Source of the DNA: Methanobrevibacter sp.
GTDB taxonomy: Archaea; Methanobacteriota; Methanobacteria; Methanobacteriales; Methanobacteriaceae
DNA length: 5,757 nucleotides
Direction: 5' to 3'
Assembly (NCBI GenBank): GCA_017646885.1
Contig: JAGCLR010000362.1
Span: 1 to 5,757 of the forward strand
The notes below the pieces were generated by a model, which saw only the letters and a program-made list of their open reading frames with translations, was not told where the DNA came from and did not search any database. Shown piece by piece: positions 1 through 5,426 of this stretch (within the stretch, counting starts at the first letter, position 1; every line of letters begins with the position of its first letter). The translations under genes and the position numbers were made by a program.

Positions 1-153
1 AGACCACACGCAATATTTTTTTCTAAATGGTATTTTTGAATAAATAGCAACATTATAATATCTGCCATCACTAACTTCTTTGATTTCGTCTATGTTCTTA
101 ACCTTTATTTTTCTACCAAAGAAATAATTTCTAATTCTATCTATTATCTTCAT
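1..153 (-). CDS. Unknown small protein, N-terminal 51 residues (runs off left edge)
   Basis: An open frame begins with ATG at 153-151 and stays open for 51 codons to the window edge, so the C-terminus is missing. The start is well supported: GGAGGA lies six bases upstream (plus-strand 160-165), the only consensus ribosome binding site in the window. It overlaps the last 17 bases of the thymidine kinase gene in a different frame, a typical phage-style packed junction suggesting translational coupling. The visible peptide begins MKIIDRIRNYFFGRK and is basic, with aromatic residues and no signal peptide or recognisable catalytic motif. I do not recognise a family. The function cannot be inferred beyond probable co-transcription with thymidine kinase. 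Confidence 0.7.
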   Translation of the reverse strand, partial: MKIIDRIRNYFFGRKIKVKNIDEIKEVSDGRYYNVAIYSKIPFRKKYCVWS

Positions 154-724
154 TTCTATTCCTCCAACATTTTCTACAAACACTCTTATAAGTAACATCT
201 CCTGCTTCAATAGCAACGCTCATTTCAGACTCATCTCTTACTCCATTAATATATCTGATATGAGCAACCGCTTTTCTGTCACATCCCTCCATCTCACAAA
301 GTGTTTCAATATGCTCAAATTCATCCGCCAACGCAAATAAGTGTTTAGACCCCTCAAATAAATTGCCCAAAACATCAGTTCTAAGTCCAAAACAAAATAC
401 ATCTATATTCCTGCTGTCAGCAACATCACATAAGAACAATATATCTTCTCTGGTTAAAAACTGAACTTCATCAACAAACAGACACTTGAAGTCCAAATCC
501 AAAAGTTCTGTTTTTAAATCCTGAAAGTAATAAGTGGGCGCATCCACTGTCAATATTCTTGATTTAGTTACTCCCCAACCAATGAATTTTCCTTCGCGAT
601 CATCCAAACATGGCTTTATAATGATTGGTTTCTTTTTCCTTCTTTTATATGTATCAAACATAGCGAGCATCTTGGTTGTCTTACCACTTCCCATCGCCCC
701 ATAAAAAAATTTGACCTTCCCCAT
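137..724 (-). CDS. tdk: Thymidine kinase (type II, TK1-like)
   Basis: This cytoplasmic salvage enzyme phosphorylates thymidine to dTMP with ATP. The 195 residues match the usual size of bacterial and viral type II thymidine kinases. A P-loop GAMGSGKT lies at residues 9-16. The Walker B/catalytic motif FVDEVQFL at 83-90 corresponds to the family DEAQF, with Glu86 the expected catalytic base. FGLRTD at 112-117 and the segment FEGSKHLFALAD at 123-134 are diagnostic family blocks. A structural zinc site is suggested by Cys143, Cys148, Cys183 and Cys186. The first pair is spaced C-x4-C, not the common C-x2-C. The gene starts three bases after the stop of the 49-residue gene upstream and overlaps the next gene downstream, so it is probably part of one operon. 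There is no clear Shine-Dalgarno; only a weak AAAGAA run precedes the ATG. With GMP reductase it suggests phage control of nucleotide pools. Confidence 0.93.
   Translation of the reverse strand: MGKVKFFYGAMGSGKTTKMLAMFDTYKRRKKKPIIIKPCLDDREGKFIGWGVTKSRILTVDAPTYYFQDLKTELLDLDFKCLFVDEVQFLTREDILFLCDVADSRNIDVFCFGLRTDVLGNLFEGSKHLFALADEFEHIETLCEMEGCDRKAVAHIRYINGVRDESEMSVAIEAGDVTYKSVCRKCWRNRNEDNR
154..165 (-). promoter_or_regulatory. Consensus Shine-Dalgarno site for the left-edge gene
   Basis: On the minus strand GGAGGA is followed by the six-base spacer ATAGAA and then ATG. The site lies inside the 3' end of the thymidine kinase gene. It is notable because the other starts in the window lack such a site, and it fixes the start of the overlapping downstream gene. 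Confidence 0.75.
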
Positions 725-727
725 ATA

Positions 728-877
728 TTATGATTCTTTTTTCTTTAAATAATATACATATCCATACTCATCTTGAGTAACTCCGCATAATTGCCACCCT
801 GCACGACCGACAGCGTTTAACTTTGCTTCATCCAACGCCTTTACAGACTTGAACACCTTATACTTATATACTTCCAT
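728..877 (-). CDS. Small DUF4177-like protein
   Basis: An ATG at 877-875 opens a 49-codon frame that ends with TAA at 728-730, three bases before the thymidine kinase start. The protein begins MEVYKYKVFKSVKALDEA, contains NAVGRAGWQLCGV at about 22-34, and ends in a Tyr-rich beta-like segment with a KKKES tail. A short Y-K-V strand, a helix with 'LN..G..GWQL', then another strand is the pattern of DUF4177 (about 50 residues), which is common in phages and bacteria and has no established biochemical role. The identification is from pattern memory, not a search. The upstream leader has no Shine-Dalgarno but carries an 18-base AT palindrome. The tight fit between guaC and tdk supports a real gene. 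Confidence 0.72.
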   Translation of the reverse strand: MEVYKYKVFKSVKALDEAKLNAVGRAGWQLCGVTQDEYGYVYYLKKKES

Positions 878-881
878 ATTG

Positions 882-899
882 AAATAATAATTATTATTT
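882..899. repeat. 18-bp perfect AT palindrome in the guaC/DUF4177 gap
   Basis: The bases AAATAATAA are followed at once by TTATTATTT, a perfect 9+9 inverted repeat made only of A and T. It lies between the stop of the GMP reductase C-half and the start of the DUF4177-like gene. It could be an operator-like site or simply AT-rich leader sequence. It lacks the GC-rich stem of an intrinsic terminator. Confidence 0.4.
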
Positions 900-900
900 T

Positions 901-1566
901 TTATTTTCCTATCGTTGTATTCTCATAAGTGGTATTCAACTGATGATTCACACGATAGAACACGCAACATTTCGGAATATCTTTCAACCTCTTTGCTCCA
1001 AGATATGTCATAGTGCTTCTCAAACCACCAAGGAACTCTTCATTCACATCATCAACACTACCAACATAAGGAACTAACGTCACACGACCTTCGCTCGCTC
1101 TGTAACTTGGCTTGCCATTACCAAACTTCTCCTGTGCAAGCGTAGAACTCATACCATAGAACTCTTTAAACTTCTTACAAGTATATACAGTATCATGCTC
1201 CACTGTCACTTCACCAGTCTTATAATATTTCTCAACAATTTCACCCTCTGCCTCATCTGTTCCAGCATATAAACTACCAATCATAACAAAATCAGCACCT
1301 GCTCCAAATGCCTTTCCAATATCACCTGGACAAGTAATTCCACCATCGGCACAAACCATACCACCAACCTGATGGGCAGCATCTGCACATTCTATAACCG
1401 CAGATAACTGTGGGCGACCAACACCTGTCTGTCTACGGGTCAAACAATTGTGAGCAACAATGCCATTATTTATCACAAACGAGTGATCCTTTTCAACCTC
1501 AATATCATAAACCTTTTCGTCATTATTGACCATATTTCCTTTTTTAATTTCTACAAATTTTATCAT
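901..1566 (-). CDS. guaC: GMP reductase C-terminal half with N-terminal C-intein (split guaC, part 2)
   Basis: Residues 1-40 are the C-terminal part of a split intein. They hold block F (VYDIEVEKDHSF, 19-30) and block G ending IVAHN, with the penultimate His39 and terminal Asn40. Residue Cys41 is the +1 extein nucleophile. Residues 41-221 are the C-terminal half of GMP reductase, which reduces GMP to IMP and ammonia with NADPH. Seen are CLTRRQTGVG (41-50), PQLSAVIECADAAH (52-65), DGG at 74-76, the GAGADFVMIG loop (88-97), FYGMSS (136-141), YRASEG (155-160) and LGGLRSTMTYLGA (179-191). The YRASEG block and the absence of a CBS region separate it from IMP dehydrogenase. Cys41 matches the catalytic Cys, Thr43 the catalytic Thr, and Glu159 the GMPR-specific Glu. 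The ATG lies one base after the TAG of the endonuclease gene, so reinitiation is likely. The protein needs trans-splicing with the upstream half. Confidence 0.95.
   Translation of the reverse strand: MIKFVEIKKGNMVNNDEKVYDIEVEKDHSFVINNGIVAHNCLTRRQTGVGRPQLSAVIECADAAHQVGGMVCADGGITCPGDIGKAFGAGADFVMIGSLYAGTDEAEGEIVEKYYKTGEVTVEHDTVYTCKKFKEFYGMSSTLAQEKFGNGKPSYRASEGRVTLVPYVGSVDDVNEEFLGGLRSTMTYLGAKRLKDIPKCCVFYRVNHQLNTTYENTTIGK
1447..1566 (-). other. C-intein (Int-C), 40 residues
   Basis: The segment covers codons 1-40 of the downstream guaC half. It starts MIKFVEIKKG, then has the HINT block F and ends in the classic HN dipeptide just before Cys. The length is close to that of natural split inteins such as DnaE Int-C (about 36). 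Asn40 would cyclise to release the intein. No GMP reductase family member has this segment, so it can only be intein. Confidence 0.94.
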
Positions 1567-1567
1567 A

Positions 1568-2644
1568 CTAATTGTTCTTTAAAACATCTAATTTTGAAAA
1601 ATCTCCATTATTAATTTCTTCTTCCCATATATATATAACCTCAAAATTGTGGTTTTTAGCAAATTCCAACTTTATTTTATCATTTTCAATTTTAGCAATT
1701 TGAATATCATTAAGTTTTCTCTTACCATCACTTCCATCTAAATTAAACTTATTTGGATTACCATGCCAATAGTCTCCATTAACTTCTACCAATATTCTTT
1801 TACCCTTTATTATAAAATCATATTGATAATTACGATTACCATCTCCCATTATTGGAGAATACTCATTAGGTATGCTGTTTTCGTTTAGCCAATTCTCAAC
1901 GATTATTTCAGGTTGAGTTTTTGTATATGCTTCTCTTTTACTCATACCTATTTTTCCAGCACGGCTTTTCTCTTCACGATATTTTTCTGGATCAGTCTCT
2001 CTTCTCCTTCGCTCGTTGTTAGCCATCCTCTGCCGTCTTATTTCCTTTTCTTCGTCAGATAAATTTTGATAGTTATCTCTCTGCTTTTGCATATGTCCAT
2101 CTATAACTTCCTGTGTTGTATAGTCTTTCCAACTTTTACCATACATAGGATTATTTTCACCCGAAAATCTTTCTGACAACTTTCTACTATGTTCTGCTAT
2201 TACTTCTTGTGCAACAAGGTCTTTCCAATTAACTCCATACATAGCATTTTTTTCACCAACACCCCACACACCTTTTCTTTCTTCACTCAATCGCTTTTTA
2301 AACTCATCCGAATGCTTTTTCCCTTTAAATGGGTTGTGGTTTAATCCCCTACATCTATTACATATATATGGTTTTTCATTTTCTTTACCAAAATTATATC
2401 CATAATCTGGTTTTGTTTTAGTTATAAATTCTTCACCACATTCTTCACAAATATATTTAAATTCATTTATAGATGTGTATCTAACAAATGCACCATCATC
2501 CAATATAAAAACTTTAGTGTTTTTTCGTTGCTGGGGATTATCTTTATGTATCTCTTTTTTTGCAATGCCAACTATCCTTTTATCACCAATATAAACTTTA
2601 CACACATTACACATAACTGATATAATTTTATTATTATACAGCAT
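1568..2644 (-). CDS. Free-standing homing endonuclease, EDxHD (Vsr-like) type with NUMOD3-like repeats
   Basis: This 358-residue protein sits between the two split-intein genes and probably cleaves intein-free guaC alleles to spread the element. Three CxxC pairs lie at Cys12/15, 66/69 and 95/98; the last two pairs could form a treble-clef zinc finger. A stretch with HNPFKGKKHSDEFKKRL at 103-119 and two 32-residue repeats (131-192) resemble NUMOD3 DNA-binding modules. A basic, charged helix follows at about 195-235. The C-terminal domain (about 243-345) has QPE at 244-246, a YDFII strand with Asp276, then ILVEVNGDYWHGNP at 284-297 (Glu287, Asp291, His294). This is the pattern of Vsr-fold EDxHD homing endonucleases. 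A second Met at residue 11 is a possible alternative start; neither start has a clear Shine-Dalgarno. Composition is very AT-rich. The target site is an inference. Confidence 0.87.
   Translation of the reverse strand: MLYNNKIISVMCNVCKVYIGDKRIVGIAKKEIHKDNPQQRKNTKVFILDDGAFVRYTSINEFKYICEECGEEFITKTKPDYGYNFGKENEKPYICNRCRGLNHNPFKGKKHSDEFKKRLSEERKGVWGVGEKNAMYGVNWKDLVAQEVIAEHSRKLSERFSGENNPMYGKSWKDYTTQEVIDGHMQKQRDNYQNLSDEEKEIRRQRMANNERRRRETDPEKYREEKSRAGKIGMSKREAYTKTQPEIIVENWLNENSIPNEYSPIMGDGNRNYQYDFIIKGKRILVEVNGDYWHGNPNKFNLDGSDGKRKLNDIQIAKIENDKIKLEFAKNHNFEVIYIWEEEINNGDFSKLDVLKNN
2069..2254 (-). repeat. Tandem 96-bp repeat encoding two NUMOD3-like units
   Basis: Within the endonuclease gene, residues 131-160 and 163-192 align with a 32-residue period (96 bases). 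Shared positions include E-x-N-x-MYG, WKD, QEVI and H; about 14 of the first 25 are identical. The DNA also repeats: gtctttcc occurs at 2123 and again at 2219, each followed closely by ccatacatag. NUMOD3 modules are typically repeated in homing endonucleases and contact DNA along an extended site. Confidence 0.75.
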
Positions 2645-2692
2645 TTATGAAAATATTTTTATAAAAAATTCAAATAGGTATTGCTTTCGGAT

Positions 2693-3559
2693 TTATCTGA
2701 TTTCAATGAGCATCTGTGTTTCTTCATCCAAATTACATGCTTCAACCCAATATGCAAATTCTGTATAATTATCTTCAGTTATATTATCTATATCTTTCTT
2801 ATTAACCACATACAACTTATGTTCTGGCGTGCATTCAATACCATTAATATTAATTTTCTCATAATGATAGTTATAACATAATTTGGTAAGAACTTTATGA
2901 TATTCTCCAGTATGTGTTTGCACCAAATCTCCCTCACAAATATCTCTCATTTTTTTATACCCATCCAAAGTTTTTACTTTCGTATTACCAAGTACACACT
3001 GTGCACCACCACCAATTCCACATACTACACAATCTGCACCATTCAAAATCAAATCCTCTGTAATATCACCTGTCACAACATTACCAACGAAGATAATCAT
3101 ATCAGGAAACTCTGCTCGCAAATCAATAACCAACTGCTTAATCTGTGGAATATAACCATTAGGAACATCCAATCTCACAGATACTGTAATGCCCAACGCT
3201 CGCTTAATTTCTCTGACTTTCTCTACTCCATTATCTTTAAGACCAACAGCAAGCAAACATCTCTTATAAGTATCCTTATCATCAATAAGCGTTCTATAGA
3301 ATTCAACCAAATCTTCAACATTATGATGTTTATGCAAACAAGCAAACAATCCTGAATTAAGCATCTTTCTTGATACTTCGAAATTACCAATCGTTCCCAT
3401 ATTCGCCTGCATAATTCCTGTTCCTTTTACAGTTTTACCACTCCATTTGAACTTATACTCTCTGGTAATATCTGCATCCTTTCTACTTGCAATAGTCGAT
3501 CGTCTTGGCTTAATCAAAACATCACTATAATCCAATTCAATTTCTGTTTCAATTCTCAT
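2693..3559 (-). CDS. guaC: GMP reductase N-terminal half with C-terminal N-intein (split guaC, part 1)
   Basis: Residues 1-187 are the N-terminal half of GMP reductase. Family blocks seen are LDYSDVLIKPRRSTIASR (9-26), the ANMGTIGNFE loop (52-61), LHKHH (75-79), LDVPNGY (130-136), GNVVTGDITEDLILNGAD (159-176) and the start of the active-site loop, GIGGGAQ (181-187). Residues 188-288 are the N-part of a HINT intein, starting at Cys188 (block A, CVLGNTKVKTLDGY) with block B GIECTPEHKLYVV (240-252; Thr244 and His247). It ends in WVEACNLDEETQMLIEIR, the usual split-intein break. The enzyme barrel stops just before the catalytic Cys, which is supplied by the downstream gene. Two family positions differ: Asp of ANMDT is Gly55, and the phosphate-loop Ser (GPGS) is Ala186. 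The start ATG follows a terminator and a possible promoter, without a Shine-Dalgarno. Confidence 0.95.
   Translation of the reverse strand: MRIETEIELDYSDVLIKPRRSTIASRKDADITREYKFKWSGKTVKGTGIMQANMGTIGNFEVSRKMLNSGLFACLHKHHNVEDLVEFYRTLIDDKDTYKRCLLAVGLKDNGVEKVREIKRALGITVSVRLDVPNGYIPQIKQLVIDLRAEFPDMIIFVGNVVTGDITEDLILNGADCVVCGIGGGAQCVLGNTKVKTLDGYKKMRDICEGDLVQTHTGEYHKVLTKLCYNYHYEKININGIECTPEHKLYVVNKKDIDNITEDNYTEFAYWVEACNLDEETQMLIEIR
2696..2998 (-). other. N-intein (Int-N), 101 residues
   Basis: The segment spans Cys188 to Arg288 of the upstream guaC half. Cys188 is the nucleophile for the first N-S acyl shift. Thr244 and His247 form the block B TxxH catalytic motif. The size (101) together with the 40-residue Int-C is very close to DnaE-type split inteins (about 102 plus 36). 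By my count it holds 18 acidic and 12 basic residues, and its last third is notably acidic. No endonuclease domain is embedded; that function is in the separate gene next to it. Confidence 0.94.
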
Positions 3560-3595
3560 ATCTAAATATAATTAAATTACACTATCAAATATAAC
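3560..3595 (-). promoter_or_regulatory. Possible promoter/leader of split guaC
   Basis: On the minus strand TATATTTG (plus-strand 3586-3593) fits the Bacteroidota -7 element TAnnTTTG exactly. It lies about 26 bases before the guaC start and just after the terminator, where a new transcription start is expected. No matching TTG -33 element is evident at the usual distance, and AT-rich sequence can give such matches by chance. Confidence 0.3.
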
Positions 3596-3626
3596 AAAAA
3601 AATCCGAACACTTTCGTGCTCGGATT
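3596..3626 (-). terminator. Intrinsic terminator after the GHKL ATPase gene
   Basis: On the minus strand an 11-bp stem (AATCCGAGCAC with GTGTTCGGATT, one G-U pair) closes a GAAA tetraloop and runs into a T tract. It lies about 50 bases downstream of the ATPase stop and upstream of guaC. On the plus strand the same hairpin is followed by GATTTTTT, so it could act in both directions. Confidence 0.9.
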
Positions 3627-3678
3627 GATTTTTTCCACAGGCATAAACAAAATATGCACTTGAATTCTATTAAATTTC

Positions 3679-5253
3679 TTAATAACTTAATGATTTCATC
3701 ACCTCTGCCGACTTCACATCTTCATAACAATCAATTATATTTCTTACATCATCAGATAGATAATAACTAATTCTTTGTTTTGCGATTTCGTCACAAGAAA
3801 TAATTTGTGCCATTATGAATTTATGTTCATCAGCAAGATTTGAGTAAAATTCTTGATAAAATGGATGATCTGTGTTAATAATGATATTTGGTTTACTATC
3901 ATTGTGTTCAATACAATACATTTCACCATGACGACCTAACTGTCTTTCATCAAATCCACCAAGCCATTTATTTGTTCGCACCTTTATTGGGTTTGGGTTT
4001 TTTTGTTTACCACGAACCTGATGTTCTCTTTCATCAATTTCCTCTCTTTTGTGATTCTCACCACTTCTATTTGCCGACAACATCTTATTTTTATTTTGTT
4101 TTTCGGCAACCATCTTATAAAATTCTTGGGTTGCTTTTATTGCTTCTGGATCACTTACTTTATCTTCTTTATCTTTTCTTTTTTCTCGATTTCTAGAATC
4201 ATCAGCCAAAGGTTTTATCTCATTTATAAGCTTATTCATCAACGCTTCACTCATATTACTTCTATCCTTTTCGCTAACTACCTTTGTAAATGTTGATCCA
4301 AATAAATAGTCACATGTTCCATCTACATATATTTCACATCTAAATCCATTAAAAAGAGAGTGTCTTGACCACATACCAAAAGTTAATCCCTTTCCCACCA
4401 GACGATTATTTCTATAAATATAAAGTCCTTGATTATGTTGAGTTCTTGTTATATATTCTGAACCATCATTTTTCGACTGGTGTACCTCTTCCAATTCATC
4501 ATATCCACTAATTCTTGGAATGTGATATGCCTTATATTTTATAATATGACCATCAACTTCAAAATTACCCTCTCTCATTAGATCATTTGTTTTAATGTTT
4601 CCCATCAATTCAACATAAGGTACCTCATCTTTTTCAACATAAAACTTTATAATCTCACCATAGATAAATTTGTTAAAAAATTCACCCAATTTATTTTTTA
4701 GTGTCGCCTTAAAGCTCCTGTAATTTTTATTTGCGAGTCGATCTAACTTTGATATTTTGATAATAGTTCCATGTGAACCTTTTATATACTTCTTAAAAGT
4801 ATCCCACTTTTCACTATTTTCATCACATTCGTCACATGAATCTTCAATGCCTTCTCTTTTTTCAATTGCTTTTTCAATTGATAGCGTCGCATAATTTAAT
4901 TTTGAATCTTCTGTTTTAGTGAATATTTCAAGAACTTGTCCAAGAGATAAAGATGCTGCCTTTAGACCTGTTCCATACATTCCCAAATTATCCACAGCAT
5001 TTTTACCAGTTTGCGAACCCAAGTTCATAGATTCTTTAAGCGTATCCAAAGTCATTCCAATACCATCATCTACAATTAAAATAGAATTTATTGTAGTTTC
5101 ATTTCCTTTACCTTCTGTTTCAAAACACACTCTCACAAAAGTACTTTCCACATCTGGTTCAATGGAATTGTCAATAATGTCCGCAATTGCTGTGTAATTA
5201 TTATAACCACAATTTCGCAATGCATTTAGGATAAACGATTCATTAACTTTCAT
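3679..5253 (-). CDS. GHKL (MORC/Hsp90-like) ATPase protein
   Basis: The N-terminal domain is a Bergerat-fold ATPase. The N-box AIADIIDNSIEP (22-33) carries the Mg-binding Asn29; the usual catalytic Glu position appears as Asp25. The G1 box is VDDGIGM (61-67), the G2 box is GMYGTGLKAASLSLG (91-105), and a G3-like GSHGTIIKIS is at 159-168. A second, S5-fold-like transducer segment contains GLYIYRNNRLVG (276-287), a hallmark of the MutL/MORC group. A Lys/Glu-rich linker, probably a helix or coiled coil, spans about 335-420. A C-terminal domain includes NTDHPFYQEFY (460-470), which I associate with bacterial GHKL proteins. Such proteins likely dimerise on ATP binding and act on DNA; relatives occur in restriction and phage contexts. 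The role here is unknown. The ATG is preceded by an A-rich leader, not a Shine-Dalgarno, and a terminator follows the gene. Confidence 0.87.
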   Translation of the reverse strand: MKVNESFILNALRNCGYNNYTAIADIIDNSIEPDVESTFVRVCFETEGKGNETTINSILIVDDGIGMTLDTLKESMNLGSQTGKNAVDNLGMYGTGLKAASLSLGQVLEIFTKTEDSKLNYATLSIEKAIEKREGIEDSCDECDENSEKWDTFKKYIKGSHGTIIKISKLDRLANKNYRSFKATLKNKLGEFFNKFIYGEIIKFYVEKDEVPYVELMGNIKTNDLMREGNFEVDGHIIKYKAYHIPRISGYDELEEVHQSKNDGSEYITRTQHNQGLYIYRNNRLVGKGLTFGMWSRHSLFNGFRCEIYVDGTCDYLFGSTFTKVVSEKDRSNMSEALMNKLINEIKPLADDSRNREKRKDKEDKVSDPEAIKATQEFYKMVAEKQNKNKMLSANRSGENHKREEIDEREHQVRGKQKNPNPIKVRTNKWLGGFDERQLGRHGEMYCIEHNDSKPNIIINTDHPFYQEFYSNLADEHKFIMAQIISCDEIAKQRISYYLSDDVRNIIDCYEDVKSAEVMKSLSY

Positions 5254-5263
5254 AATTTTTTTG

Positions 5264-5310
5264 CTACTAGTACTTTGTTGTTAACATCATTTTAAATGGC
5301 ATCCTAGTAG
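5264..5310. promoter_or_regulatory. Nested inverted repeats upstream of the GHKL ATPase
   Basis: CTACTAG at 5264-5270 is matched by CTAGTAG at 5304-5310, a 7-bp perfect inverted repeat. Between the arms lie GTTAAC (5280-5285) and the near-palindrome CATTTTAAATG (5288-5298). It sits between the tRNA and the ATPase start, where an operator or a structured leader could act. No convincing -35/-10 pair is visible, so the function is open. Confidence 0.35.
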
Positions 5311-5345
5311 TCTATATTAAATATCCATTCAAAATGTATTTTTTG

Positions 5346-5426
5346 TCGGGGCGGTGGGACTCGAACCCACACGCGGAAAGCACCAGATCCTAAGTCTGGC
5401 GTGTCTACCAATTCCACCACGCCCCG
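5346..5426 (-). tRNA. tRNA-Leu (anticodon UAG)
   Basis: The 81-base gene folds as a full cloverleaf. The acceptor stem is CGGGGCG/CGCCCCG with discriminator A. The D-arm is closed by GTG/CAC, and the anticodon stem is CCAGA/TCTGG. The anticodon loop CTTAGGA gives UAG (plus-strand 5390-5392), and the T-arm is GTGGG-TTCGAGT-CCCAC. The variable region has about 12 bases, fitting a class II tRNA-Leu, though on the short side. CCA is not encoded; ACA follows. It would read CUA and other CUN codons. The gene lies upstream of the ATPase, on the same strand. Confidence 0.96.

Noticed and set aside
137..1570. Stop-codon reassignment (TAG read as an amino acid, as in some gut phages)
   Set aside because: TAG ends tdk and the endonuclease at natural protein ends, and the major genes have no in-frame TAG, so the standard code is enough.
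2681..3355. Plus-strand open frames of 66 and 152 codons
   Set aside because: They lie antisense to the Int-N/GMPR-N gene, whose family motifs are unmistakable. Their products are low-complexity Ile/Asn/Ser/Cys-rich strings with no recognisable motif.
901..3559. guaC as a pseudogene broken by a frameshift or simple endonuclease insertion
   Set aside because: Both halves have complete, correctly ordered HINT blocks with intact splice residues and extein junctions that join precisely, so this is a working-looking split intein and not decay.
901..3559. A group I or group II intron in guaC carrying the endonuclease
   Set aside because: The interruption is flanked by protein-level intein motifs, each part has its own start and stop, and the flanking sequence is coding to the splice point.
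901..3559. IMP dehydrogenase instead of GMP reductase
   Set aside because: The ANM-T-G-F, FYGMSS and YRASEG blocks and the 368-residue joined length without a CBS region favour GMPR. IMPDH would show an YRGMGS-type block and CBS domains.
3888..4296. Plus-strand open frames rich in Phe, Leu and Ile that look like membrane proteins
   Set aside because: They are antisense to the Lys/Glu-rich linker of the GHKL ATPase. Lys and Glu codons read backwards give Phe, Leu and Ser, so the hydrophobicity is an artefact.
4919..5197. Plus-strand 92-codon open frame
   Set aside because: It is antisense to the conserved N-box, G1 and G2 motifs of the ATPase and has no motif of its own.
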